Assembly: GCF_001719125.1 (NCBI RefSeq)
Contig: NZ_CP017006.1
Coordinates: 186,001-250,000, forward strand
Direction of reading: 5' to 3'
Source of the DNA: Sulfolobus sp. A20
GTDB lineage: Archaea; Thermoproteota; Thermoprotei_A; Sulfolobales; Sulfolobaceae
DNA length: 64,000 nt
Shown here: positions 55,229 to 64,000 of the stretch, piece by piece
Position numbering within the stretch: position 1 is the stretch's first letter
Layout of the letters: each line of letters begins with the position of its first letter
Program-made: the position numbers and the translations under genes
The notes under the pieces: generated by a model
Databases searched by the model: none
What the model saw: only the letters and a program-made list of their open reading frames with translations
Told to the model about the DNA's origin: nothing

Positions 55229-57748
55229 TTAAATTCCCCTCTTCCTAAGGCTTAAGTATATTATTACGGAAATAAGGATCATAATTACCGCCGCTAAAAC
55301 TACGCTAATTGTGACGTTAAAGGAACTTTTATTACTGGAAGTAATTGGATACGATGCTATATAGGAAAAGGCGTAGTAAGTTAAATTAGGTTGATATAAT
55401 TGATTTTCATAGGTCACGGATACATTAAAGGTATACCTCCCCGGAGGTAATGATAAGGTGAAGGAGAAAGGTGTAGGACTATTGGGGGGCACACTACCAA
55501 TGTACAATGAAGTATAATTGTTCAAGTAAACTGTCACAAATTGAGCACTCTGAGAGCCAGTATTTATTAGAACGCCACTTATAACTACACTATTATTGAC
55601 GACTTGAGCTGAAACTTGCGTTATCTCCATTTTAACAAAACCCGTGCTTAGCAAGTTTATTACATCTTGATATGTTTGAGTAGTGCTATTTACAATATAG
55701 CTCATTAATATATTAATAGGTATTGAAGTAGTTTCAGGAATTTGTGGTATAATGTATACGGGAAGAGTGTAAATATAGTGAGGGGGTAAGAAAGGAATGT
55801 AAATTTTACTAGTTGATAAGTAAATCTCTTGGGAAGCATAATTCAAGCTAATCTGAACATTATATAAGCTATAGTTTGCAAGATTAACTACTTGTATCAC
55901 ATCAGTATTATTAGTGTCATAATATACACTAGTCTTCAATAAATTAACCAACAAAATGTTTTGAGAAGACACTACTGAAATGGGTATAGTAAAAGTTCTA
56001 ACAATACTAGATGTGAAATAAACATAATACAGTTTTATTAATAGTGGATATACTGCAGGAGGTAGATCTTGTGGAGCATAAATTGTGTAATACAGAGTGA
56101 TAGAAGAATTTGGTTTAAGAAATGGGATAGTGTTATTAAAAGATGCTATCATCTCCAGACCTTGAGTTAACAAAACAACGTTCAAGTTGTAAACATATTC
56201 AGCTCCTAAATTAATTACCTTTAATGGTAAAACATCATAACCACCTTGGCTTACTATGGTCTTATTTAATTCAACAATTACTGGAGAAGGTGGTAAAACG
56301 TAAATATTATTTAATCCATCTACTACTTGATCGCCATTATAACTTATCCTATAAGTGTAATTTAGCACACCTATGGAGGCGTTAGGAGTTATCTCAACTG
56401 GTATGGTTATTGGTATCATCTGAAATTGTGGAATCCCCGGCAAAAAAACATAGGGCTGTAGAGGAATTATTCCACTAGGGAAGTTATAGGTTATGTTAAC
56501 ACCAGTTATAGGATAAGGTAAGGGATTATACACGTATAAAGTTAAGGGCATAACCCCAATGCCGGGAAAAGGCGTGACAGTAGTATTCCACGCTGTCTCG
56601 GCTATTTGCGGAGACTCGTTATAATAAACTTTAATGTAAGACAAGTAGACGTAACTAAAGGAGCTACCTAATGCAGAATAATTTAGTTCTATGGGAATCG
56701 GGTAAATTGAGGGTAATACGTCTTGTATCACGTAAAAATTGAAGTAAAATACTACATTTTTCGCAGGCTGTATTACTGATGGAGTAAAATTTGAACTAAT
56801 AGGAAGTAAGACTTCACTAGGAGGAATTGGTTTAACAGAGTATACAAAACTTGTTACATTAGACGAAATTTTTACCAAAAGGGTTACAGTGTTGCCTGGA
56901 ATAGCATAAATGGGATTAGAATATACTGACAGCTTAGCTAAAGGATAAACTACTATGGAAGTAGTTTGATTTGCATAGTCTTTATGCCAATAACCTAGAA
57001 AATCAGTGAAACATATCTCATAAGTCAAATTATATACTCCAGGTTTAATTTGAGAACTGACATTAACGATTACAGTAGTTAATTCTGGCTGACCGGGTGG
57101 CAAAGCTGAAATTTTTACACTTAAATGCTGATTATTCGTTTGAGAATAAATACCATTCGGTAAGAAAACGTTAAGGGTAACATTAATCATAGGATCTGCA
57201 GTTGGATTAAAAACTACGAAGGTCAATGGTATCAATCCCTCACCTACTTGAGCAAATGTTACTTGCTGAGTAGTTCCCCAAAAAACTTGCTGAAGTATTG
57301 GAAAAGTAACATTGTATATAGGAATAGTTATAGTCTGTGTAACTTGGCTCTCAGCTCCAGTAATTGCATTTTGATATACCACAGTTAACGGAACATTATA
57401 GGTACCAGGTTTAGCATTCTGATTAATGTTTAAGAAAAATGTTATTTGAGTGGTAGTAGATAAGGAAGATGAGGTTACTGAACCATAGGCTAACGATGAC
57501 CCACTTTCTGACGTTATTGGAGTACCATATAAACTGAGATAAGCGTAAACTACTTGATAGCCTAAGGGTAACGAGATGAGAACATAAAATGGTGTATCAT
57601 TGTAGCCTGGGTAAGCTTTTATAGGATTTTGAGGAGTCCCCCAACCCCATGAAGAAACGACTGGAGTCTGACCATAAACTATATTACTAGTTATGATAAG
57701 TGATGTTAGCAAGAAAGAGATCAGAAATACTGTCATAATTTTTCTCAA
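55229..57748 (-). CDS. Large secreted beta-sandwich protein, C-terminal anchor (ABC accessory)
   Basis: 839 residues. Signal peptide (KIMTVFLISFLLTSLIITS), then at least six related immunoglobulin-like beta segments containing phrases such as ...G.Y.LTYEI.F.., VIVELNKTIVSQGG and VFVNLPPG.Y; these resemble NEW3/CARDB domains. A membrane helix VLAAVIMILISVIIYLSL and a KRGI tail end it. Many N-X-S/T sites fit extracellular glycosylation. It lies between the ATPase and the MacB permease and overlaps the ATPase by 4 nt, so it is probably the extracellular partner of the transporter. Confidence 0.8.
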   Translation of the reverse strand: MRKIMTVFLISFLLTSLIITSNIVYGQTPVVSSWGWGTPQNPIKAYPGYNDTPFYVLISLPLGYQVVYAYLSLYGTPITSESGSSLAYGSVTSSSLSTTTQITFFLNINQNAKPGTYNVPLTVVYQNAITGAESQVTQTITIPIYNVTFPILQQVFWGTTQQVTFAQVGEGLIPLTFVVFNPTADPMINVTLNVFLPNGIYSQTNNQHLSVKISALPPGQPELTTVIVNVSSQIKPGVYNLTYEICFTDFLGYWHKDYANQTTSIVVYPLAKLSVYSNPIYAIPGNTVTLLVKISSNVTSFVYSVKPIPPSEVLLPISSNFTPSVIQPAKNVVFYFNFYVIQDVLPSIYPIPIELNYSALGSSFSYVYLSYIKVYYNESPQIAETAWNTTVTPFPGIGVMPLTLYVYNPLPYPITGVNITYNFPSGIIPLQPYVFLPGIPQFQMIPITIPVEITPNASIGVLNYTYRISYNGDQVVDGLNNIYVLPPSPVIVELNKTIVSQGGYDVLPLKVINLGAEYVYNLNVVLLTQGLEMIASFNNTIPFLKPNSSITLYYTIYAPQDLPPAVYPLLIKLYYVYFTSSIVRTFTIPISVVSSQNILLVNLLKTSVYYDTNNTDVIQVVNLANYSLYNVQISLNYASQEIYLSTSKIYIPFLPPHYIYTLPVYIIPQIPETTSIPINILMSYIVNSTTQTYQDVINLLSTGFVKMEITQVSAQVVNNSVVISGVLINTGSQSAQFVTVYLNNYTSLYIGSVPPNSPTPFSFTLSLPPGRYTFNVSVTYENQLYQPNLTYYAFSYIASYPITSSNKSSFNVTISVVLAAVIMILISVIIYLSLRKRGI

Positions 57749-58416
57749 TTTTCTTCACCAATAATTCTACCATCTCTAATGTAAATTTTTCTCTCTGTAT
57801 AACTAGCTACTTCTCTATCATGAGTTACCACAATAACAGTTGTGTTAAACTCGTCATTTACCTTTTTGAAGATCTCCATGATATTCTTAGCATTAACACT
57901 ATCTAAATTTCCAGTTGGTTCATCAGCTAACAATACCTTAGGATTTTGAGCCAAAGCTCTAGCTATCGCGACTCTTTGTTGCTGACCACCTGATAGCTCA
58001 TTAGGCCTTTTCTTATAATAACCATCTAGGCCAACAAGTTTTAACGCTTCCATTGCTATCTCTTCCCTTTTACTCTTACTAACCCCTCTTGCAATTAATG
58101 GCAACTCAACGTTCTCAAGTATGGTTAATCTTGAGATGAGATTAAAGTTCTGGAAAACAAATCCTATATATTCATTCCTAATTTTTGATACCTCATTATC
58201 ATCCAGTGTAGTTATGTCTTTGTCATAAATATACACCTTACCAGTAGTAGGTCTATCCAACGTACCTATTATTGACAGTAACGTTGATTTTCCGCTACCA
58301 GAAGGTCCTAATATAGCTAAAAATTCGCCCTCACTTATAGTTAAATTAATATCTCTCAATGCAACTGTTTTAACATTACCCATGTAAATTTTAGTGACGT
58401 TCTCTAACTTTATCAT
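57745..58416 (-). CDS. LolD/MacB-type ABC transporter ATP-binding protein
   Basis: 223 residues, the standard size for a stand-alone ATPase of this class. Walker A GPSGSGKSTLL, Q-loop FVFQNFNL, signature LSGGQQQRVA, Walker B LLADEPTGNLDS, H-loop VTHDRE. It is the first gene of the minus operon, translated before the secreted protein and the permease. TATA and BRE candidates lie upstream (58440-58460), opposite fumarase. ATP drives the MacB-type permease. Confidence 0.93.
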   Translation of the reverse strand: MIKLENVTKIYMGNVKTVALRDINLTISEGEFLAILGPSGSGKSTLLSIIGTLDRPTTGKVYIYDKDITTLDDNEVSKIRNEYIGFVFQNFNLISRLTILENVELPLIARGVSKSKREEIAMEALKLVGLDGYYKKRPNELSGGQQQRVAIARALAQNPKVLLADEPTGNLDSVNAKNIMEIFKKVNDEFNTTVIVVTHDREVASYTERKIYIRDGRIIGEEN

Positions 58417-58491
58417 ATGTTTTTGTATTACATGAAAGTTTATACGTGTTTTCCAAATTCGTTGCTATATAAATTTAAAAAGGTAAGCTGA

Positions 58492-59820
58492 ATGAAGAAG
58501 ATTATGAAATACACTGAAACAGCACCTAAACTTTTTATGAATACTGGAACTAGGTTTCCAAGAAGAATTGTATGGGCTGTTGGAGTAGTAAAAAAAGCTT
58601 GTGCAAAAGTTAATTCAGATCTAGGACTATTGGATAAAGATATTGCTAATGCAATTATTAAGGCTTCAGAAGAGTTAATGGAGGGAAAATTAGATGATAA
58701 GATTGTCTTAGACGTGTTCCAGACTGGATCTGGAACTGGATTAAATATGAACGTTAATGAAGTGATTGCTGAATTAGCTTCAACTTACGCTAAAGTTAAA
58801 GTTCATCCTAATGATCATGTAAATTTTGGACAGTCCTCTAATGACACAATGCCAACAACTATGAGAGTGGCAGCTGTAGCTGAGGTTAAGGAAAAATTAA
58901 TCCCATCTTTGCAAAAAATAATTTCGTCTTTAAATAAAAAGAGTGAAGAATATAAGGATGTTGTCAAAGCAGGAAGAACACACTTGAGAGATGCCCTACC
59001 AGTTACGTTAGGGCAAGAACTTTCAGCTTATGCCGATGCTTTCCAACACGAATACGAACAGTTAGTCAATATACTAGAATATGTAAAGGAGTTGCCAATT
59101 GGAGGAACAGCCACTGGAACTGGAGCAAATACGCATCCAGAGTTCCAAGAGAGGGTGATAAATGAGATAAATAAGATAACAAGTTTAGGTTTCAAACCAG
59201 CTAACAAATTTAGGGCTATGAGATTACTTACAGATTTATTGCTACTCAGCGGATCCTTGAGAAATATTGCAGTGGATCTCTACAGATTAGGGCAGGATAT
59301 AAGGTTAATGTTTTCTGGTCCATTTGCAGGTTTAAACGAAATTGATCTACCAACACAAGAAGAAATAGCAGGGAGTTCAATAATGCCTGGTAAGACTAAT
59401 CCGGTCACTGTTGAAGCTTCTTTACTAGTTTCAGCTCAAGTCGTGGGATTAGATCATGCAAATCAGTTTGTATCAATGTTAGGTGAATTTGAATTATCCA
59501 TGGGAATTCCTTTAATTGGTTATAACATTGTAACGCAAATAAGCTTATTATCCGAAGCTCTAAGCAAATTCTCTACTTTGGTAATTGATGGAATGGTAGC
59601 CAATACCGAGAAAATGAAAAGATATGCTGAGTCTTCTCCTGCACTTATTACAGCAATTTCACCAATCATAGGTTACGATAAGGCTTCAGAAATTGGTAAA
59701 AAGCTTAATAAAGGTCTTTCAATACGCGAAGCTCTTAGAGAGTTAGGTTATAAAGACGAAGATATCGATAAGATACTTGACCTAAAGAAACTGACAAAAC
59801 CTGGATTTACTTCAAAATAA
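58492..59820 (+). CDS. fumC: Fumarate hydratase, class II (FumC)
   Basis: 442 residues. [77 protein letters not shown] and the signature [12 protein letters not shown] are all intact, with catalytic His/Ser residues in place. Slightly shorter at the N terminus than bacterial FumC, as in Sulfolobus. Hydrates fumarate to malate in the TCA cycle. ATG with the second start candidate at MKYTETAP. Confidence 0.95.
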   Translation: MKKIMKYTETAPKLFMNTGTRFPRRIVWAVGVVKKACAKVNSDLGLLDKDIANAIIKASEELMEGKLDDKIVLDVFQTGSGTGLNMNVNEVIAELASTYAKVKVHPNDHVNFGQSSNDTMPTTMRVAAVAEVKEKLIPSLQKIISSLNKKSEEYKDVVKAGRTHLRDALPVTLGQELSAYADAFQHEYEQLVNILEYVKELPIGGTATGTGANTHPEFQERVINEINKITSLGFKPANKFRAMRLLTDLLLLSGSLRNIAVDLYRLGQDIRLMFSGPFAGLNEIDLPTQEEIAGSSIMPGKTNPVTVEASLLVSAQVVGLDHANQFVSMLGEFELSMGIPLIGYNIVTQISLLSEALSKFSTLVIDGMVANTEKMKRYAESSPALITAISPIIGYDKASEIGKKLNKGLSIREALRELGYKDEDIDKILDLKKLTKPGFTSK

Positions 59821-59822
59821 TT

Positions 59823-59951
59823 TTAGGGTTTAGCTACACTCACGTTTTTGCACTTAGCTAGGCATTCTGATATATCGATAAATTTCCACTGTGATGAAGG
59901 GGAGTAACATTCCCTTACACAATCATCCTCTATTTTTGCTTTAGTCTCCAT
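59823..59951 (-). CDS. 42-residue twin CX3C protein
   Basis: ATG 59951 to TAA 59823. Cysteines at 11, 15, 30 and 34 (DDCVRECYSP and SECLAKCKN) make two CX3C pairs separated by 14 residues, a coiled-coil-helix arrangement. GGTGAT ends 5 nt upstream of the ATG and matches the 16S rRNA tail; a TTTTAT box is further out. The frame ends just beside the fumarase stop on the other strand. No known function; a small disulfide or metal-binding protein is suggested. Confidence 0.6.
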   Translation of the reverse strand: METKAKIEDDCVRECYSPSSQWKFIDISECLAKCKNVSVAKP

Positions 59952-60022
59952 CTATATCACCATAAAATAATCTTAATAAGGCAAAGAAAAATTTTTCTCT
60001 ATAAATTCAAATGTATTAGATT

Positions 60023-60469
60023 ATGAAGGAAAAGATAGGGAATTTAGAGCTAGAAGTTGAGGCTATTTTAGAGTTAGATGGTCAAGAGTATAAAGTGGTA
60101 AACGTACCATCAGCTGATGAGTATAGAGGCTTTCCACCCTCATGGGAATTCGTCAGAAATCACATGCTAACGTGGAGACCTTATATCAAAGTTAAGTTCA
60201 TTGAAATAAATAATCAACAGATACCAGCTTTAGGAAATATTTTACTTAATATGGATGAAGAAATGTACGAATTTTTATTTGACCTATATCAAACTTTCAA
60301 GGTCAATAAACCAAGTATAGAGACAAACATTAGCACAGTGATAACTAGGCAAATAGAAAAATTAGAGGAAAAAATAGGAAAGACATTTAATGAGGAAGAG
60401 AAGACTAAGCTATATATAAGGTTTGGAATAGAGGCATCAATTCTAAGGGATATAGGTGCAATAAATTGA
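60023..60469 (+). CDS. Hypothetical protein
   Basis: 148 residues: KIGNLELEVEAILELDGQEYKVVNVPSADEYRGFPPSWEFVRNHMLTWRPYIKVKFIEINNQQIPALGNILL, then a helical C terminus IEKLEEKIGKTFNEEEKTKLYIRFG. No cysteines. Not recognised. It precedes the OsmC-like gene with a 4-nt overlap (TTGA), so they are likely co-translated. Confidence 0.65.
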   Translation: MKEKIGNLELEVEAILELDGQEYKVVNVPSADEYRGFPPSWEFVRNHMLTWRPYIKVKFIEINNQQIPALGNILLNMDEEMYEFLFDLYQTFKVNKPSIETNISTVITRQIEKLEEKIGKTFNEEEKTKLYIRFGIEASILRDIGAIN

Positions 60470-60882
60470 AAATTATAACTTTCGTTGCTGAGGGAAAATT
60501 AGATGGAGATAAAGTAACTATTACTTTAGGAAATAATGATTACACTATAGGCTTAATTGGCTCTGATTATCCAACCCCAGAAGAATTTTGCCTCGCCTCC
60601 GCCTTATCTTGCCTAATTCTAACAATTTATTATATAGGTAGAGAAAGAGGAATTGAGATAGAGTCTATTGATGGTTTCATTGAAGGAAAACTTGATCCAA
60701 GGGGATTCCAAGGAGATAATAATGTTCCTCCTGGCTTACTAGAAGTTAATTATGAGATATCTATAACTAGTAGTGATACGAGAATAAACGAGTTAATTAA
60801 AGAAGCTGAGAAAAGATGTCCAATGCGTGACACATTAACGAGAAGTGTCAAAGTGAATATAAAATGGAGAATAAAAAGTTGA
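60466..60882 (+). CDS. OsmC/Ohr-like peroxidase-fold protein
   Basis: 138 residues, TTG start. The two redox cysteines of the OsmC fold are visible: ASALSCLILTIYYIGRERGI (first Cys on the long central helix) and EAEKRCPMRDTL (second Cys). FIEGKLDPRGFQGDNNVPPGLLEVNYEISI is the beta region. Family members reduce organic hydroperoxides or act on protein thiols; the role in sulfur or oxidative stress is inferred from neighbours only. Confidence 0.88.
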   Translation: MKIITFVAEGKLDGDKVTITLGNNDYTIGLIGSDYPTPEEFCLASALSCLILTIYYIGRERGIEIESIDGFIEGKLDPRGFQGDNNVPPGLLEVNYEISITSSDTRINELIKEAEKRCPMRDTLTRSVKVNIKWRIKS

Positions 60883-60911
60883 TTTTATAAATTTTCCTTT
60901 AAAAGTATTAA

Positions 60912-61250
60912 ATGGTGACCAAAATGGCTGAGGAAGGAATTCTTAAGGCTGGGGAAAGAGAGATGAGAGAAATAGCTGGATATGTTCAACTTATTCTCGA
61001 CTCATTAAATGATTTAATTACCAAATATAAAGACGAATTAAAAAACATGGGCATATTAAATAAATTATTAATAGATATGGAGATAATTACAATGCACAAA
61101 TATAACCCAGAAGTCTATATTACAAGCGGATATTGGGATGATCTAGTTAATATAATAAATTTGATGAAGCAAAACAATAAAATTAGTAATGATCTTTCAG
61201 ATATAATTAAACTATCGGAAGAAATCAATGAATTGAAGGCTAAACTTTGA
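60912..61250 (+). CDS. Small helical hypothetical protein
   Basis: 112 residues, leaderless from ATG 60912 with TTTATAAAT at 60885-60893. Heptad-like helices: MREIAGYVQLILDSLNDLITKYKDELKNMGIL, MHKYNPEVYITSGYWDDLVNIINLMKQ. No cysteines and no recognised domain. A second in-frame ATG at 60924 with GGTGAcc before it could be used. Convergent overlap of 11 nt with the SRPBCC gene. Confidence 0.6.
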   Translation: MVTKMAEEGILKAGEREMREIAGYVQLILDSLNDLITKYKDELKNMGILNKLLIDMEIITMHKYNPEVYITSGYWDDLVNIINLMKQNNKISNDLSDIIKLSEEINELKAKL

Positions 61251-61881
61251 TTAGCAAATCTGGTAAAGAATCCTTAGCCTTTCTTAAATGTTTTTCTATT
61301 TCGCTTTTAGCCAAGGACTTAAAAGGTCCCTTATACCATTCTTTCATCTTCATCCTACTACCACTACCCTCAGTTGCTAAATAAAAATCGAAACCAAACA
61401 ATATAGTAAATACAGAAACTTTCTGAGAAGCGAGATATCTTATAATATATCTATCTTCATCTAGTTTAAGACTATAAACAGTTAATGGTGTGTCCCAACT
61501 AATGACCCATCTAATTCTAAGCTTGTATACTCCCTCCTTCAAAATTGAAACACCTTTAATTTGAGGGATGAAGATAGTTAATATAGCAGGATTCAAAATC
61601 TTCTCATAAACTCTTTTTGGAGGCAAAGGAATAAGAATATTAGCCTCATCACTGACAGACCCTCTAAGTTCCACTGCCTTCCTTATTTTAATCAAGTATG
61701 TATTATCTTTTTCTGAAGTTTCACAATCATACTCTAATTCTCTACAAACATCGTTAACTATCTGCTTACCCTCGTTATCTACCTTAAATATAATTTCATC
61801 TTCATTACTTTGGATATATTGCATGACTAGAAATTTCTTAACATCAACGCTCTTCTCTAATGTTAAATCAACTTCTTTCAT
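61240..61881 (-). CDS. SRPBCC/START-like protein
   Basis: 213 residues. LPPKRVYEKILNPAILTIFIPQIKGVSILKEGVYKLRIRWVISWDTPLTVYSLKL is the CoxG/START-like pattern (P.e.v...l.dp..l...iPgi..v...G.y.vr); a second half FGFDFYLATEGSGSRMKMKEWYKGPFKSLAKSEIEKHLRKA. This fold binds hydrophobic ligands. The N-terminal 90 residues do not match and may be another small domain. ATG 61881. Confidence 0.7.
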   Translation of the reverse strand: MKEVDLTLEKSVDVKKFLVMQYIQSNEDEIIFKVDNEGKQIVNDVCRELEYDCETSEKDNTYLIKIRKAVELRGSVSDEANILIPLPPKRVYEKILNPAILTIFIPQIKGVSILKEGVYKLRIRWVISWDTPLTVYSLKLDEDRYIIRYLASQKVSVFTILFGFDFYLATEGSGSRMKMKEWYKGPFKSLAKSEIEKHLRKAKDSLPDLLIKV

Positions 61882-62475
61882 ACATATTTAATCTTGTTTA
61901 AAATATTAAAAATCTATCTCAAAACTTTTATATGAAATCTGGGAGTATGAGATATATTATACCTTCTATATTATACATCCATATCTATAGAACGTACATT
62001 AGCCACAAAGTTATACATAATCTTAGCAATTCAATTTTTTATTACAATTAAAGATTTGAGATTTCACTAATTAAGTTAATGAGAAATTTCTCTCTACTAT
62101 TTAAGTAATTCTATTCACCCTACTAAAAATTTTCGAAAAATTCAGTATACAAAAATGGAATTCTATAATTTTTCAAGATTAAGAAATATGTATTTTTTAT
62201 GGTAATAATAATAAAAATTTAAACTCCTTTTTATCCCTTCTATTTTGTGAGTAGGAGAGTTGAAACGAACTATAGGAACGAAATCAAGACTATTGTAAGC
62301 TTTATGATTCCCCCTCTCTTACTCAGCATTATAATGGTTTTATTATTTAAGGCTATAAAGAGCTTATTCTAAAAGTATGGGATTACTGTCAATGTAAATA
62401 TGAGTGAAATAGTTATTGGTTACCATGCATAAAATTCCTTAGATAAGTTTTTAACACTTGATAAAAAATATGGTT
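61882..62475. other. AT-rich intergenic region with second tnpB-relic hairpin
   Basis: 594 bp without an intact gene. Its first half is very AT-rich (61900-62220). The hairpin of the next entry lies at 62244-62327; downstream TTTATTATTTAAGGCTATAAAG resembles the TTGTTCAAAGATATAAAA stretch after hairpin A, so the 5' end of a tnpB copy is retained. The rest of that gene is lost. Confidence 0.6.
62244..62327 (+). repeat. Conserved hairpin element B
   Basis: Arms GAGTAGGAGAG (62249-62259) and CTCTCTTACTC (62314-62324) pair over 11 bp. Compared with element A at 5404-5483 three stem positions have changed with pairing preserved (G-U to A-U, G-C to G-U, G-C to A-U). Confidence 0.6.
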
Positions 62476-62479
62476 TAAG

Positions 62480-62528
62480 ATGATGATCGATGGGCGGCAA
62501 GAATTATGATGAGCCATTGTAGCACTGA
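62480..62528 (+). ncRNA. C/D-box sRNA guiding 16S rRNA methylation, candidate
   Basis: C ATGATGA (62480-62486), 11-nt guide, D' CAAG (62498-62501), 4-nt spacer, C' ATGATGA (62506-62512), 12-nt guide, D CTGA (62525-62528). The D guide GCCATTGTAGC is complementary to the conserved 16S sequence GCUACAAUGGC (11 pairs). The D' guide, by ten contiguous pairs incl. one G-U, fits CCGCCCGUCG, the decoding-site strand around E. coli 1400. TTGATAAAAAATATGG upstream (62458-62473) is a good TATA region. Box D' is non-standard. Confidence 0.8.
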
Positions 62529-62577
62529 TAGAATATTAGTTAAGTTTTTTGTTTTGAATGTTAGATATTTAATTATG

Positions 62578-62994
62578 ATGCTAACTAACAAGTATTCAGA
62601 GATTTGGGATCTAATAGTAGGATTAACTAGAAAGGTCAATAAAGAGGCAGATAAAGCTCTAGAAGAGCTAGGTTTATCTTATTTTGAATACAAGGTTATG
62701 TGCGCACTAGAGGAAGAAGGTAAGGTTCCTATGAGTAGAGTCGCTGAGAAATACATGCTAACTAAAGCAGGACTTACTAGTATTATAGATAGACTTGAGG
62801 AGAAGAATTACGTAACTAGGATAAGAAGTGAGGAAGACCGAAGAGTTATATATGTGGAGCTTACTGATAAGGGACGAGAGAAATTAGCACAAAGCAGAAA
62901 AATCTTTGGTGAAGTTATAGAAAGATTTATGAAAAAATTGGATAATAATGAGCTAGATAACTTAGAGAAAATACTTACTAAATTAATTGGGTAA
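62578..62994 (+). CDS. MarR-family regulator
   Basis: 138 residues from ATG 62578 (ATG 62575 is equally possible). A longer frame from 62506 overlaps the C/D-box RNA and is rejected. MarR winged helix: LSYFEYKVMCALEEEGKVPMSRVAEKYMLTKAGLTSIIDRLEEKNYVTRIRSEEDRRVIYVELTDKGRE, with the D-x-R-x-x wing. Regulators of this family answer to aromatic compounds or oxidants in Sulfolobus. It points toward the amt gene, to which it is convergent (22-bp gap). Confidence 0.88.
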   Translation: MLTNKYSEIWDLIVGLTRKVNKEADKALEELGLSYFEYKVMCALEEEGKVPMSRVAEKYMLTKAGLTSIIDRLEEKNYVTRIRSEEDRRVIYVELTDKGREKLAQSRKIFGEVIERFMKKLDNNELDNLEKILTKLIG

Positions 62995-63016
62995 CAAGAA
63001 TTAAAAATTTTTATTA

Positions 63017-64000
63017 TTAATCTTTTCCTTTTTCCTTTGTTTCTTCATCCATAGCCTTAGCTTCTTCAACAGCCTCTTTAGGCTTAACGCTTTCAGGGAT
63101 TGCTGCTAATAACTCAGAATACGCAACTTCTCCATGTACTGCATAATCACCAATTGCCAATACTTGAGGTGGAGATTGCAAAGGAATAAATAGTCCAATT
63201 AATTTTAGCAAGCCAAAAGTTATTGCAAAATCATATACAAATACTATGACCGCAGCTAAAGCTTGAATACCTAATTGATACCAATTACCGTATAATGCTC
63301 CTCTTAATCCAGGGGCAATAAACTGAGTTACAGCAGGATTTGCAAAAACTCCGGTTAGCAAACCACCTACAATTCCAGCTATTCCATGAGTAGAAAAGAC
63401 ACCTAAGGTATCGTCCACCTTTAATTTTGGCTCTAACCAATATAAGGCCATCCATGGTATACTACCAGAAGCTATACCGATTAACATTGCCTCCCAACCA
63501 TTAACGTAACCAGCAGCTGGTGTAATTGCTACTAGACCAGTTATAGCACCACTTGTGGCACCTACAAGAGTAGGCTTTCCGAAAAACTTCATATCCATTA
63601 GCATCCAAACTACTGCACTTACTGCAGTAGCAATATTGGTATTAAGCACAGCAATGGCAGCATCAATGGTCGCACCACCTGGATCGCCTCCATTAAATCC
63701 GTCCCAACCTAACCATATAAGCCCCGCACCTGCTAATATTAATGGAAGACTATGTGCTTCTAATTTTCTTTCTGAAGCTAGTCTAGGACCTATGGCTAAT
63801 GCTGCTGCTAATGCACCCACACCCGCATCTACGTGTATCACGTAACCTCCAGAGAAATCTACAGCCCCTAATTGGTTTAACCAACCACCCGCAAATAACC
63901 AATACGCTACTGGACTATAAACTAATAAGGACCAGAAAGGAACGAAAACCATCCAGGCTTTAAAGTTCATCCTCTCCAATACTCCACCTGCTAACAATAC
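63017..64000 (-). CDS. amt: Ammonium transporter Amt, C-terminal part (partial)
   Basis: The frame continues past the right window edge, so about 330 C-terminal residues of a protein near 480 long are seen. Membrane helices with [55 protein letters not shown] are the Amt/Rh core; the channel His pair lies in VIHVD and FSTHG. The last 50 residues are a charged cytosolic tail ([24 protein letters not shown]). Imports NH4+/NH3. Whether a GlnK gene follows is not visible. Confidence 0.93.
   Translation of the reverse strand, partial: VLLAGGVLERMNFKAWMVFVPFWSLLVYSPVAYWLFAGGWLNQLGAVDFSGGYVIHVDAGVGALAAALAIGPRLASERKLEAHSLPLILAGAGLIWLGWDGFNGGDPGGATIDAAIAVLNTNIATAVSAVVWMLMDMKFFGKPTLVGATSGAITGLVAITPAAGYVNGWEAMLIGIASGSIPWMALYWLEPKLKVDDTLGVFSTHGIAGIVGGLLTGVFANPAVTQFIAPGLRGALYGNWYQLGIQALAAVIVFVYDFAITFGLLKLIGLFIPLQSPPQVLAIGDYAVHGEVAYSELLAAIPESVKPKEAVEEAKAMDEETKEKGKD

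Noticed and set aside
59862-59900. GTGATGA near 59870 as a third C/D-box RNA
   Set aside because: No D or D' box at the needed distance; the sequence lies in the small minus-strand gene.
62506-62577. N-terminal extension of the MarR gene starting at ATG 62506
   Set aside because: That ATG is the C' box of the C/D-box RNA; the extra residues do not match MarR proteins and ATG 62575/62578 is the natural start.

Overview
The window is AT-rich crenarchaeal DNA from a Sulfolobales genome, almost certainly Saccharolobus/Sulfolobus (S. solfataricus or S. islandicus-like). Evidence: the treSTUV-type sugar ABC transporter, an sHdr sulfur-oxidation locus, Lrs14-like regulators, the ArnA-type FHA/vWA/PP2A phospho-signalling genes, an archaeal Trm10, GGTGAT-type Shine-Dalgarno motifs, frequent TTG/GTG starts and TATA-box leaderless promoters. 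No tRNA, rRNA or CRISPR array was seen. Both window ends cut genes: the sugar-binding protein on the left and the ammonium transporter on the right.

Layout. 1-5330: sugar-uptake operon (binding protein end, two permeases, ATPase) ending in a membrane-anchored GH15 glucoamylase-like protein. 5331-6240: decayed IS605-type tnpB with terminal hairpins. 6245-8690: cation/proton antiporter with a C/D-box sRNA on its stop codon, then two unknown genes. 8694-24620: the core of the window, an sHdr locus (hdrC1-B1-A-hyp-C2-B2, minus strand, led by tusA and dsrE), a divergent dsrE-like/lpd/hyp/glutaredoxin-like operon, a DUF1641-like helical repeat protein, a histone-deacetylase-like and an M23-like gene, two LipS-type radical SAM proteins and a lipoate-protein ligase. 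24700-31150: satellites of that locus, including a CoA-binding protein, three Lrs14-like regulators, a second TusA, a 54-aa YHS/TRASH-like protein, a HAD-like protein, a GcvH-like lipoate-binding protein (LbpA) and an MFS transporter.

31459-41829: nucleotidyltransferase-like gene, aconitase, FAU-1-type RNase, the vWA / PP2A / FHA-zinc ribbon / vWA cluster and trm10. 42167-52294: CoA-transferase halves in convergent orientation, DsbA-like, CBS, amino-acid permease, PfpI, ModE-like, purEK, FAD oxidase, winged-helix and MFS genes. 52449-54000: a second LbpA plus a second lipoate ligase. 54032-58416: MacB-type ABC system with a giant secreted partner. 58492-64000: fumarase, a 42-aa twin CX3C protein, OsmC-like and other small genes, a second tnpB-relic hairpin, a C/D-box sRNA with two guides fitting 16S rRNA, a MarR regulator and amt.

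How it fits together. The sHdr complex, TusA and DsrE carriers, Lpd, two LbpA proteins, two ligases and the LipS pair form a lipoate-dependent sulfur-oxidation system already described in bacteria and archaea. The less explained parts here are the accessory genes woven into it (DUF1641 with an exact internal DNA duplication, HDAC-like, M23-like, YHS-like, Lrs14 regulators), a palindrome in the hdrC1-hdrB1 gap, and the RNA elements.
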